This document shows, piece by piece, positions 42,911 to 51,163 of a stretch of 64,000 nucleotides of DNA. The stretch spans positions 3,370,501 to 3,434,500 of the forward strand of contig NZ_AP024452.1 in NCBI RefSeq assembly GCF_016865485.1, in the 5' to 3' direction. Numbering within the stretch: the stretch's first letter is position 1; each line of letters opens with the position of its first letter. Below the pieces are notes generated by a model. It was not told the DNA's origin. It was given only the letters and a program-made list of their open reading frames with translations, and made no database searches. The translations under genes were made by a program, and so were the position numbers. The DNA comes from Luteitalea sp. TBR-22. GTDB taxonomy: Bacteria; Acidobacteriota; Vicinamibacteria; Vicinamibacterales; Vicinamibacteraceae.

Positions 42911-44956
42911 CTATGGTAGTCGAGGCCCCTCGTCCGGCTCGTCGAGGCGCAGCCGGCGCACCAGCTTGGAGAGCCCCTGCCTGGTGAGGCCGAGGTCGCG
43001 GGCGGCCAGCGACGGACGGCCGCCGGCCCGCGAGAGCGCGTCGCGGACGTAGGTGGCCTCGAAGGCGCGGCGCGCCGCGTCGAGTCCGGCGCGGGTGACG
43101 TAGGGCGTGGAGGCGTCGGTGCGGCGCAACTCCGGCGGCAGGTCGTCCACGCCGACGCGCCCGCGCGACGGCACGCGGACCGCGAGTGCCGCCAGGGTGT
43201 TCTGCAGTTGCCGGACGTTGCCGGGCCAGTCGTGCTGCGCGAGGGCGTCGAGCACCGGCCCCTCGAGCCGGGCCCGGCTGCCGACGCGCGCGGCGCAGTC
43301 GCGCCAGAAGTGCCGGGCCAGCGCCGGGATGTCCTCGCGGCGCTCGCGCAGGGCCGGCATGCGCACCCGCACCACGTCGAGGCGGTAGAACAGGTCGGCC
43401 CGGAACGTGCCGCGCCGGACCGCCTCTTCCAGCGACACGTTGGTCGCCGCGATCACCCGCACGTCGACCCGGTGTGCCGTGTTCTCGCCGACGCGCCGCA
43501 CTTCCCCGTCCTGCAACACGCGCAACAGCTTGGCCTGCGCGCGGGCGCCCAATTCGCCCACTTCGTCGAGGAAGAGGGTGCCGCCGTCGGCCTCGTCGAA
43601 CAGACCCGTGCGATCGGCGGCAGCGCCGGTGAAGGCACCGCGCACATGGCCGAAGAGCTCGGACTCGATCAGGTCGTCGGGCAGCGCGGCGCAGTTGATG
43701 GCGGCGCAGCGCCGCTGGCGACGAGGCCCGAGCGCGTGGATGGCCCGGGCGGCCAGTTCCTTGCCACAGCCGCTCTCCCCCCGAATCAACACCGGGAACG
43801 GGGCGCGAGCCGCGAGGGCGATCTGCGCGCGCACGTCCCGCATCACGACGCTCTCGCCCACCAGCGTGTCGGCCAGCGGCGAGTTGGCCGCCGACGACGG
43901 CCCCGACGTCGGCACGCGCGAGGAGGCGAGCCGCGCGAAGACCGGCAGCAGCTCCGACCGCGCCACCGCCTCGTCGCGCGTCGGCCAGGTGCCGCAGACA
44001 TGGACGTACAGGTCGTCGCGGGCCTGGTGCCGCCCCGATGCGTGCCAGCCGCTTGTCGAGGCCAGGCCATCCAGGCCGTCCTCGAGGCAGAGACGGCGCC
44101 AGGCGTGCACGGCCTCGGGCGACGGCTCATCGGTGGCCAGCACGCGGACCTCGGTGCCGCGCACTGCGAGGATGCCGGCGCGCCTGGCGCCGGTGTGCCG
44201 TCGCACCGCGCGGCAGGTCACCACGAGGGCGTCTTCGTCGCGCCGCACCTCCTCGAGGGCAGCCGTGACATCGAGCAGTTCGAGATGAGTCATGCGGATT
44301 GGTCCTTCCCTCGACGGTCGACACCAGAGGAACGACGGCGCGGCGGGCCCGCGGCCCCTCGCCCGCCACGCCCGGCGGACGAGCCGACCGTGCGCGGAGG
44401 CCGCCGGCGCGGTTGCGGCGACGATCGGCAGCGCCTCCGCATCGCCGACGACCGGCGTGAACCCCGTCGTGGCCATCGCCGCGACTCGCCCGCCCTGCGC
44501 GACCCAGGAGGCCAGGGCGACCGGCACCTCCTCCTGGCCGGCTGTGACCGCCACGCACAGGGGCGGCCACGCCCGGGCGCTGCGCGCATCGAGCCAACGG
44601 AGCAGCGCGACGTGGACCGGCACCCAGCCGGCGCGCCGGGCCGCGGCCGCCACCCCGCACCAGCCCGCGGCGTCTCCGGCGTGCGTGACACCGATGCTGT
44701 CGGGCGCGGGGTCGGCCAGGTCCGGCACTGCCATCGTGAGATCCGCCGCCACCCCGCTCGAGGCGATCACGCGGTGCGTGCGCCAGCGTCCCAGCCAGTC
44801 CTGGCAGGCCCACTGGTCGAGGATCGAACTCGTGCCGGTCGGCGCCGAGACGATGCCGGGCACGGTGTCGATCCGTACGGACCACCCCGTGGCCAGGTCG
44901 CGCAGGCCCCCCGGCCCGGACAGCAGCCGCCCGCCCCGGATCGACGTCACGTCCAT
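42911..44956 (-). CDS. Sigma-54-dependent transcriptional activator
   Basis: About 681-residue enhancer-binding protein. The AAA+ domain (about residues 380-610) has Walker A GESGCGKELAARAIH, the sigma-54-contacting loop ELFGHVRGAFTGA and Walker B GGTLFLDEVGEL. A Fis-type helix-turn-helix closes the protein (FEATYVRDALSRAGGRPSLAARDLGLTRQGLSKLVRRL). Residues 221-370 could be a divergent GAF-like sensor (LVVTCRAVRRHTGARRAGILAV). Residues 1-220 are not recognised. The open frame continues to 45154 and would overlap aroC; ATG 44956 is the best compromise, although no good Shine-Dalgarno is seen. It lies directly upstream of the two permease genes. Confidence 0.85.
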   Translation of the reverse strand: MDVTSIRGGRLLSGPGGLRDLATGWSVRIDTVPGIVSAPTGTSSILDQWACQDWLGRWRTHRVIASSGVAADLTMAVPDLADPAPDSIGVTHAGDAAGWCGVAAAARRAGWVPVHVALLRWLDARSARAWPPLCVAVTAGQEEVPVALASWVAQGGRVAAMATTGFTPVVGDAEALPIVAATAPAASAHGRLVRRAWRARGRGPAAPSFLWCRPSREGPIRMTHLELLDVTAALEEVRRDEDALVVTCRAVRRHTGARRAGILAVRGTEVRVLATDEPSPEAVHAWRRLCLEDGLDGLASTSGWHASGRHQARDDLYVHVCGTWPTRDEAVARSELLPVFARLASSRVPTSGPSSAANSPLADTLVGESVVMRDVRAQIALAARAPFPVLIRGESGCGKELAARAIHALGPRRQRRCAAINCAALPDDLIESELFGHVRGAFTGAAADRTGLFDEADGGTLFLDEVGELGARAQAKLLRVLQDGEVRRVGENTAHRVDVRVIAATNVSLEEAVRRGTFRADLFYRLDVVRVRMPALRERREDIPALARHFWRDCAARVGSRARLEGPVLDALAQHDWPGNVRQLQNTLAALAVRVPSRGRVGVDDLPPELRRTDASTPYVTRAGLDAARRAFEATYVRDALSRAGGRPSLAARDLGLTRQGLSKLVRRLRLDEPDEGPRLP

Positions 44957-45122
44957 GCCGCTCACGGGTGGACACAGGAGCAAGCCACTCGCCACGCGCG
45001 GCTGCGGCGATTCCGCAGCAATTGCGGCGATCGCGCCGCCCGCCCTGCGGAATCTGCGAGGCCGGGCCGCAGCGGGCGGCGCAGGAACTACCACCGCGAC
45101 GCTGCCCGGCCCGGCCGCCGTG

Positions 45123-45128
45123 TAGAAT
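45123..45128 (+). promoter_or_regulatory. TAnnnT box 9 nt before aroC (leaderless-type -10)
   Basis: TAGAAT, preceded by TG, ends 9 nt before the aroC ATG; there is no Shine-Dalgarno. This short region between the divergent activator and aroC is the only plausible aroC promoter. Confidence 0.5.
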
Positions 45129-45137
45129 CGCGGGTTG

Positions 45138-46358
45138 ATGCTTCGCTTTCTCACCGCCGGTGAATCACACGGGCAGGCTCTCGTTGCGATGGTGGAAGGT
45201 CTGCCCGCCGGCCTTCCGATCGACCAGGAGGCGCTCGCCCGCGAGCTCCGACGCCGGCAGCTCGGCTACGGGCGCGGCCGCCGCATGCAGATCGAGACCG
45301 ATACCGCAGAGATCCTCAGCGGCGTGCGCAAGGGCCAGACCCTCGGCAGTCCGGTGGCGATGCTGATCCGCAATCGCGACTGGAAGAACTGGCAGCAGAC
45401 GATGCATGTCGGGCCGGAGGCGCCGGCCGACGCGACGGGTGCCAGGCGCGCCCCGGTCACCCGGCCGCGGCCCGGCCACGCCGATCTCGCCGGCGCGCTG
45501 AAGTACGACCGCGACGACATGCGCGACATCCTCGAGCGGGCCAGCGCGCGCGAAACCGCGGCGCGCGTCGCGGCCGGTTCGCTGGCCCGGCAGCTGCTGT
45601 CGGCGCTCGACATCCGCATCGTGAGTCACGTGTTCACGCTCGGGGCGGTGTCGGCCGGCGACCCGTTGGCCTGCACGTTCGAGCAGATCGCCGCGATCGA
45701 CGACGAGGCGCCGCTGCACTGCGTGGACGAGGGGGTGCAGCAGCAGATGATCGAGGCCATCGATGCCGCACGCGCCGCGGGCGACACGCTCGGCGGGGCC
45801 TTCGAAGTCGTCGTGCGCGGCCTTCCCGCCGGACTCGGCTCGTACGTGCAGTGGGACCGCAAGCTCGATGGCCGGCTCGCCCAGGCGGTCATGTCGATCC
45901 CGGCGATCAAGGCCGTCGGCATCGGCAAGGGCGTCGGCGTCGCCTCGATCCCGGGCTCGCAGGTGCACGACGAGATCCTCCTGCCTGCCGAGGGTGCGCC
46001 GTCCCGTCCCATCGGCGTCGCTCGCCCGACCAACCGCGCCGGCGGCCTCGAAGGCGGCGTCACCAACGGCGAGGACCTCCGCATCAGCGGCTACATGAAG
46101 CCGATCTCCACGCTGATGAAGCCCCTCCGCTCGGTCGACCTGCAGACGATGCAGGAGTCGCCGGCGGCGATCGAGCGCAGCGACGTGTGTGCGGTGCCGG
46201 CGGCGGCCGTCGTCGCCGAGGCGATGGTCGCCTTCGTCCTTGCCGACGCCGTAATCGAGCGGTACGGCGCCGACACGCTCGACGACATCCGCGCCCAGAT
46301 GCAGCGCGTCGATGCGCGGGTGGCGCAGCGGTTCTCGGGCGCGCCGACCGAAGCCTGA
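45138..46358 (+). CDS. aroC: Chorismate synthase
   Basis: Makes chorismate from 5-enolpyruvylshikimate 3-phosphate with reduced flavin. Signatures: GESHGQALVAMVEGLPAG, GYGRGRRMQIE, RPRPGHADLAGALKY with ERASARETAARVA, and the C-terminal RSDVCAVPAAAVVAEAM. 406 residues, the longer bacterial type. It heads a plus-strand run aroC-def-fmt-rsmB, apart from the aromatic supra-operon 10 kb away. ATG at 45138 follows a TAGAAT box by 9 nt, so translation probably starts at the 5' end of the mRNA. Confidence 0.96.
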   Translation: MLRFLTAGESHGQALVAMVEGLPAGLPIDQEALARELRRRQLGYGRGRRMQIETDTAEILSGVRKGQTLGSPVAMLIRNRDWKNWQQTMHVGPEAPADATGARRAPVTRPRPGHADLAGALKYDRDDMRDILERASARETAARVAAGSLARQLLSALDIRIVSHVFTLGAVSAGDPLACTFEQIAAIDDEAPLHCVDEGVQQQMIEAIDAARAAGDTLGGAFEVVVRGLPAGLGSYVQWDRKLDGRLAQAVMSIPAIKAVGIGKGVGVASIPGSQVHDEILLPAEGAPSRPIGVARPTNRAGGLEGGVTNGEDLRISGYMKPISTLMKPLRSVDLQTMQESPAAIERSDVCAVPAAAVVAEAMVAFVLADAVIERYGADTLDDIRAQMQRVDARVAQRFSGAPTEA

Positions 46359-46361
46359 CGC

Positions 46362-46871
46362 ATGCGCCGGCCGATCCTGCGGTACGGGGACCCGGTCCTC
46401 CACCAGAAGGCCGCGCCCGTCGAGTCGATCACGCCGGCGATCGACACGCTGATCGCCGACATGCGCGAGACGCTGCGCGCCGCGGCGGGCGTCGGCCTGG
46501 CCGCGCCGCAGGTCGGCGAGTCGGTGCGTCTCTGCCTGATCGACCTGTCGGCGGGCTCGCGCGCCGACCAGCTGCTCGTGCTCATCAACCCCGAGATCCT
46601 CGAACGCGATGGCCTGCAGTTGAAGGAAGAAGGCTGCCTCAGCCTGCCGGGCATCGAAGCCACCGTGCCTCGCCCCTTGCGCATGGTCGTCAGGGCGATG
46701 GATGCCGACGGTGACGTGCGCGAGATCCGCGCCGAAGGACTCCTCGCGCGCGCCCTGCAGCACGAGATCGATCACCTCGACGGCGTGTTGTTCCTCGATC
46801 GCCTCCGGCCGGTCTACCGGTGGGCGATCATCCGCCGCATCAAGCGCCTGCGTCGTGCGGGCAAGTGGTGA
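46362..46871 (+). CDS. def: Peptide deformylase
   Basis: Removes the formyl group from nascent polypeptides. All three metal motifs are intact: GVGLAAPQ, EGCLSLPG and QHEIDHLDG. Length 169 residues is normal. It starts 3 nt after aroC and its stop overlaps the fmt start, the usual def-fmt coupling. Confidence 0.96.
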   Translation: MRRPILRYGDPVLHQKAAPVESITPAIDTLIADMRETLRAAAGVGLAAPQVGESVRLCLIDLSAGSRADQLLVLINPEILERDGLQLKEEGCLSLPGIEATVPRPLRMVVRAMDADGDVREIRAEGLLARALQHEIDHLDGVLFLDRLRPVYRWAIIRRIKRLRRAGKW

Positions 46872-47842
46872 GCACGACGGTTCCCGACATGCCCCTCCGC
46901 ATCGCCTTCTTCGGCACCCCGGCCTTTGCCGTGCCGACGCTCGACGCCCTGCTCGCCTCCTCGCACGAGGTGGTCGGGGTGGTCACGCAGCCCGATCGTC
47001 CGCGCGGCCGCGGGCAGCAGGTCAGCGACGCGCCGGTCAAGGAGCGCGCCGTCGTCGCGGGCGTCCCGATCCTGCAGCCCACCAGGCTGAAGGATCCCGT
47101 GTTCCTCGACGCGTTCCGCGCCTGGAACGCCGACCTCGGCGTGGTCGCGGCGTACGGCCGCCTGCTGCCCCAGGTGCTGCTCGACATCCCGCCGCGCGGG
47201 CTCCTCAACGTGCACGCCTCGCTGTTGCCGGCGTGGCGTGGCGCCTCGCCCATCCAGCGTGCCGTCCTCAACGGCGATGCGGTGAGCGGCGTCACCATCA
47301 TGCGCGTGGTGCTCGCCCTCGATGCCGGGGCGATGCTCGCGCGGGTCGAGGTGCCCGTCAGTCCCGACGACACGAGCGGCTCGCTCGAGGCGAGGCTCGC
47401 GGTCGCCGGGGCGTCGCTCCTGCGCGACGTGGTGGATCGCATCGGCCGCGGCGAGTCCGTGGAGGAGGTGCCGCAAGACGACGCGGCCGCGACGCTGGCG
47501 CCGCGCCTCGAGAAGCAGGAGGGGCTCATCGACTGGACGCGGTCGGCGTGGAGCCTGGACTGCCACGTGCGTGGCATGCAGCCGTGGCCGTCGGCCTTCA
47601 CGTACGTCGACGGGCAGCGCCTCGTGGTGCGCGAGGCCAGGGCCGACGACACGCCCGCGGGTGACGTGCCGCCCGGCGGCCTCGTGCGGGTCGACGGCGA
47701 TGCGGCGCTGCTGGCCTGCGGCGACGGGCGCTGCCTGCGGGTCAGCCGCGTGCAACCCGAGGGGAAGCGGGCGATGACGACGCGGGAGTGGCTGCAGGGG
47801 CGACGCGCGGCCGAGCCCCTGCGCGCCGGGATGGCGCCGTGA
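46868..47842 (+). CDS. fmt: Methionyl-tRNA formyltransferase
   Basis: Formylates initiator Met-tRNA with 10-formyl-tetrahydrofolate. The Rossmann N terminus reads RIAFFGTPAFAVPTLDALL; the catalytic region is NVHASLLPAWRGASPIQRAVLNGD with Asn, His and later Asp in ALDAGAMLA. The C-terminal OB domain follows (IDWTRSAWSLDCHVRGMQPWP). A GTG at 46868 gives the 4-nt GTGA overlap with def that is typical of this genome; an ATG at 46889 is the alternative. About 324 residues. Confidence 0.95.
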   Translation: MSTTVPDMPLRIAFFGTPAFAVPTLDALLASSHEVVGVVTQPDRPRGRGQQVSDAPVKERAVVAGVPILQPTRLKDPVFLDAFRAWNADLGVVAAYGRLLPQVLLDIPPRGLLNVHASLLPAWRGASPIQRAVLNGDAVSGVTIMRVVLALDAGAMLARVEVPVSPDDTSGSLEARLAVAGASLLRDVVDRIGRGESVEEVPQDDAAATLAPRLEKQEGLIDWTRSAWSLDCHVRGMQPWPSAFTYVDGQRLVVREARADDTPAGDVPPGGLVRVDGDAALLACGDGRCLRVSRVQPEGKRAMTTREWLQGRRAAEPLRAGMAP

Positions 47843-49176
47843 TTGCGCCCGCGAGGCGCGCCGCCACCGACGTGCTCGTTGCCGTCGAGGCCGGTCGGAT
47901 CGACCTGCCGTCGGCGTTGGCGCAGGCGCACGCCGGGCTTGCCGACGCGCGCGACCGGGCGCTGCTCACGGAGCTGGCCTCTGGCGTCGAACGCTGGCGC
48001 CTCGCGCTCGATTTCGCCATCCACGCCCTCACCAACCGGCAGCCGGCCTCGCTCGATCCGGAGGTGCGCGCGACGCTGCGGCTCGGGCTCTTCCAGTTGC
48101 AGCACGCGACCCGAACCCCGCCATCGGCCGTCGTCAACGACGCGGTCGAGATCGTCAAGCGCGGGCCCACGCGCAGCGCCTCCGGCATGGTGAACGCCGT
48201 GCTGCGCCGCGTGGTGCGCGATGGGTTCCCGCGGCTGCCCGACGCGCCACGGGTGCCGGTCGGCGACCCGCGCTGGCGCGAGCAGGCGCTCGCCTACCTG
48301 GCCATCACCGGATCGCACCCGCGCTGGCTGGTCGAGCGGTGGGTCGACAGGCACGGCTACGACGCGGCCGAGGCCTGGATCCGCCACGACAACACGTCGG
48401 CCGACGTCACCGTCTGGCCGATGCCCGGCCGCGGCGTCCTGCCGGAAGACCTGCACGGGCAGCCGACGCGCTTCGTGCCCGGCGGCCTGGTGCTCGACGC
48501 CGGCAAGGACGCGCTGCCGCTGCTGCGCGAGGCCAGGGCCTACGCTCAGGACGAGGCCTCCGCGGCCGTCGGGCTGGTGGCCGCCACCGTGGCGCGGGGC
48601 CGTGTGCTCGACGCCTGCGCGTCGCCAGGCGGCAAGAGCCTGGTCATGCACGGCCGGCTGCCCGCGGGCAGCCGCCTGATGGCCAACGACTTGCGCGCCC
48701 GGCGTGTGACGCTCCTGGCGCAGACGCTGGCGCGGATCCCGGGCGCTGCCATCCCGGTGCTACGCAGCGACGCGGCGCGCCTGCCGTTCTCGGCAAGCCT
48801 CGATGCCGTCCTGGTGGATGCGCCCTGCTCCGGCCTCGGCACGCTCCGTCGCGAGCCCGACGTCCGCTGGCGGCGCGGCCCCGGTGACCTGCCAGCGCTG
48901 GTGGCCACGCAGCGCGCCCTCATCGAGGAAGGTCTGCGGGCCCTGGCCCCCGGCGGCCGGCTGATCTACGCCACGTGCTCGAGCGAGCCCGAGGAGAACG
49001 AATCGCTGGTAGCCGACGTGCTGGTGGCCCACCCCGAGTTGACGCGCATCGACCTGCGCACGGCAGCGCTGCCCGCCTCGATGGCGCCGCTGCTGACCGA
49101 CGAGGGTGCCCTGCGCACCTGGCCGCACGCGCACGGCCTCGACGCCTTCTACGCCGTGGTCCTGCAGAAGCCTTGA
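47839..49176 (+). CDS. rsmB: 16S rRNA m5C967 methyltransferase (Fmu/RsmB)
   Basis: 445-residue rRNA cytosine-5 methyltransferase. An N-terminal NusB-like RNA-binding domain (about residues 1-135) precedes a catalytic domain with SAM-binding VLDACASPGGKSL, catalytic Cys in VDAPCSGLGTLRREPDVRW and second Cys in LIYATCSSEPEENE. The GTG start overlaps the fmt stop (GTGA). It is the last gene before a 174-nt gap holding two hairpins and the longest heptamer array. Confidence 0.94.
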   Translation: MIAPARRAATDVLVAVEAGRIDLPSALAQAHAGLADARDRALLTELASGVERWRLALDFAIHALTNRQPASLDPEVRATLRLGLFQLQHATRTPPSAVVNDAVEIVKRGPTRSASGMVNAVLRRVVRDGFPRLPDAPRVPVGDPRWREQALAYLAITGSHPRWLVERWVDRHGYDAAEAWIRHDNTSADVTVWPMPGRGVLPEDLHGQPTRFVPGGLVLDAGKDALPLLREARAYAQDEASAAVGLVAATVARGRVLDACASPGGKSLVMHGRLPAGSRLMANDLRARRVTLLAQTLARIPGAAIPVLRSDAARLPFSASLDAVLVDAPCSGLGTLRREPDVRWRRGPGDLPALVATQRALIEEGLRALAPGGRLIYATCSSEPEENESLVADVLVAHPELTRIDLRTAALPASMAPLLTDEGALRTWPHAHGLDAFYAVVLQKP

Positions 49177-49183
49177 CCATGCG

Positions 49184-49258
49184 GTAGCCGTCGCGCTCGC
49201 GCGACGGTCTCTGACCTGGGCTGGCCATGACTGACCGTCGCCCAAGGGCGACGGCTAC
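49184..49258. repeat. GTAG/CTAC palindromes, type B, two hairpins
   Basis: After rsmB: GTAG plus CCGTCGCGC-TC-GCGCGACGG, then CCGTCGCCC-AA-GGGCGACGG plus CTAC. Both stems are perfect 9-bp helices of different sequence. Confidence 0.8.
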
Positions 49259-49269
49259 GACCAACGGCC

Positions 49270-49338
49270 GACTGCCCACTGCCCACTGCCGACTGCCGAC
49301 TGCCGACTGCCGACTGCCCACTGCCGACTGCCGACTAG
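49270..49338. repeat. Heptamer array (GACTGCC/CACTGCC, nearly 10 units)
   Basis: Six GACTGCC and three CACTGCC units plus a final partial GACTAG. The last partial unit runs directly into the TAGAAT box of the PASTA-domain gene. It is one of the two longest arrays in the window. Confidence 0.9.
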
Positions 49339-49341
49339 AAT
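49336..49341 (+). promoter_or_regulatory. TAnnnT box 9 nt before the PASTA gene, fused to the heptamer array
   Basis: TAGAAT ends 9 nt before the ATG at 49351. Its first three bases are the end of the last (partial) heptamer. No Shine-Dalgarno is visible. Confidence 0.45.
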
Positions 49342-49350
49342 GGTGTGCTG

Positions 49351-50085
49351 ATGGAATCGGGTCGAGGGTTCACCGGACGGGTCTGGGGCGCGGGCAAGTT
49401 GCTCGTGCTGCTGGCCTTGCTCGGGCTGACGTACGCCGTCTCGTTCGGCATGGCGATGCGGCTCGCGCTGCGGACGCGCGACGTGCGCGTGCCCGACCTG
49501 CGTGGGCGCACCGTCAACCAGGCCAGTTCCTCGCTCACCGAACTCGGCCTGCCGCTCAAGGTCGAAGAGTCGCGGCGCTCCGACCCGAAGGTACCGGCAG
49601 GCCTCATCCTCGCGCAGGATCCCGTGTCGGGCAGCACCGCTCGTCGCCCGCGCAGCGTGAAGGTGTGGTTGAGTGCCGGGCCGACCGTGAGCCGCGTGCC
49701 CGCCGTGACCGGCCTCACTGAGCGCACCGCGCAGCTGCGCCTCGAGAGTGAGGGGGTCGGCATCCGGGGTCTCGCCGCCATCCGCTCCTCGGCCTTCCCC
49801 GCCGGCATCGTCGTGTCGCAGAACCCGGCGCCCGGCGCCGCGGCCGACACCGTGTCGTTGCTGGTCAACCGCGGCGAGCGGGGTGCCACCTACGTCATGC
49901 CCGACCTGATCGGCGTCAACGCCCAGCGGGCCGCGGAAGTGCTGCGGGTGCGGGGCTTCCGCGTGGCGCTGGTGGCCGAGCAGCCCTACCCCGGCGTTCC
50001 CCCCGGCATCGTCCTGCGACAGTCGCCGCTCGGCGGCTTCCAGATTGCGCCCGGCGACGCCATTTCCCTGGAGGTCAGCCGGTGA
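49351..50085 (+). CDS. Membrane-anchored three-PASTA-domain protein
   Basis: 244-residue protein with one N-terminal transmembrane helix (about 17-38) and three PASTA domains outside the membrane: VRVPDLRGRTVNQASSSL (about 48-113), SRVPAVTGLTERTAQL (about 115-180) and YVMPDLIGVNAQRAAEVL (about 184-244). PASTA domains bind peptidoglycan fragments. Unlike PrkC/PknB or PBP2x it has no kinase or penicillin-binding domain, so it is a stand-alone sensor or scaffold. The stop overlaps the rpe GTG by 4 nt. An in-frame GTG at 49345 is the other possible start. Confidence 0.88.
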   Translation: MESGRGFTGRVWGAGKLLVLLALLGLTYAVSFGMAMRLALRTRDVRVPDLRGRTVNQASSSLTELGLPLKVEESRRSDPKVPAGLILAQDPVSGSTARRPRSVKVWLSAGPTVSRVPAVTGLTERTAQLRLESEGVGIRGLAAIRSSAFPAGIVVSQNPAPGAAADTVSLLVNRGERGATYVMPDLIGVNAQRAAEVLRVRGFRVALVAEQPYPGVPPGIVLRQSPLGGFQIAPGDAISLEVSR

Positions 50086-50765
50086 GCGTGCGTCTCGCGC
50101 CGTCGGTGTTGAGCGCCGACTTCGCCGCGCTCGGCGAAGACGTGCGGAAGGTGGCGGCGGCCGGCGCCGACTGGATTCACGTCGACGTGATGGACGGCCG
50201 CTTCGTGCCCAACATCAGCATCGGCCTGCCCGTCGTCGCGGCCCTGAAGCGGGTGTCGCCGGTGCCCCTCGACGTGCACCTGATGATCGTCGAGCCGGAA
50301 AGGTACGTGGATCAGTTCGTGGAGGCCGGCGCGGCGTCCCTCTCGGTACACGTGGAGGCCACCGACCACCTGCACCGGTTGGTGCATCGGATCCGGCAGC
50401 TGGGCGCTCGGCCGGGCGTGGCGATCAACCCGGCCACCTCCCTCGACACGCTCGCCGAGATCGCGCCCGACCTCGACATCGTCATCCTCATGTCGGTCAA
50501 CCCGGGCTTTGGCGGGCAGGCGTTCATCGAGCGGAGCTACGACCGGCTGCGCCGGCTGCGCGACTTCCTGGATCGGGCGGGGAGCCAGGCCCTGATCACC
50601 GTCGACGGCGGGGTCGATCCCGGTCGGGCCGAAGCCGTGGTCGCCGCGGGAGGCGACGTGCTGGTGGCTGGCGCGGCCGTGTTCGCCGCCGCCGATCCCG
50701 CCGCGGCGATGGCCGACCTGCGGGCCGCCGGCACGCGTGGCTGGCAGGCGCGCGGCGCGCGATGA
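50082..50765 (+). CDS. rpe: Ribulose-phosphate 3-epimerase
   Basis: Pentose phosphate pathway enzyme interconverting ribulose 5-phosphate and xylulose 5-phosphate. Motifs: LAPSVLSADFAALGEDV, WIHVDVMDGRFVPN (metal His and Asp), LDVHLMI, SVNPGFGGQ, and VDGGVDPG. 227 residues. GTG start overlaps the PASTA gene stop; the stop overlaps the thioesterase ATG (ATGA). Pairing of rpe with a PASTA protein is common in bacteria, usually next to rsmB and a kinase/phosphatase; here those signalling genes are absent. Confidence 0.95.
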   Translation: MSVRLAPSVLSADFAALGEDVRKVAAAGADWIHVDVMDGRFVPNISIGLPVVAALKRVSPVPLDVHLMIVEPERYVDQFVEAGAASLSVHVEATDHLHRLVHRIRQLGARPGVAINPATSLDTLAEIAPDLDIVILMSVNPGFGGQAFIERSYDRLRRLRDFLDRAGSQALITVDGGVDPGRAEAVVAAGGDVLVAGAAVFAAADPAAAMADLRAAGTRGWQARGAR

Positions 50766-51163
50766 GCCGGGTGGCGGGCGCTGCCCGCATCCGCGTCCGC
50801 TATGCCGAGACCGACCAGATGGGGGTGGTCTACCACGGCAACTACTTCGCCTGGTTCGAGGTCGGCCGCGTCGAGCTGCTGCGACAGCTCGGCTGGAGCT
50901 ACAAGGCTCTCGAAGCCGACGGCGTGAGCCTGCCCGTCATCGAGGCCACTTGCACGTACCTGCACCCGGCGCGGTACGATGACGAGTTGGAGATCCGGAC
51001 GACGGGCCGCATGGCGAGCGCGCTTCGGGTCGAGTTCACCTATGAGCTGGTCCGGCTGGAGGACGCCCGCGTGCTGGCGACGGCCCGGACGATGCACGTA
51101 CCCGTCAACCGCGACGGGCGGCCCTGCCGCCTGCCGGTGGCGTTGAGGGAGATCTTCTCGTGA
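50762..51163 (+). CDS. Acyl-CoA thioesterase, YbgC/4HBT hot-dog family
   Basis: 133-residue hot-dog thioesterase. The family active-site segment VRYAETDQMGVVYHGNYFAWFE holds the catalytic Asp, with VGRVELLRQLGWSY after it. Such enzymes hydrolyse acyl-CoA or acyl-ACP and in Gram-negatives often cluster with envelope genes (tol-pal). Here the envelope neighbour is bamD, two genes downstream. Starts and stops overlap on both sides by 4 nt. Confidence 0.92.
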   Translation: MSRVAGAARIRVRYAETDQMGVVYHGNYFAWFEVGRVELLRQLGWSYKALEADGVSLPVIEATCTYLHPARYDDELEIRTTGRMASALRVEFTYELVRLEDARVLATARTMHVPVNRDGRPCRLPVALREIFS

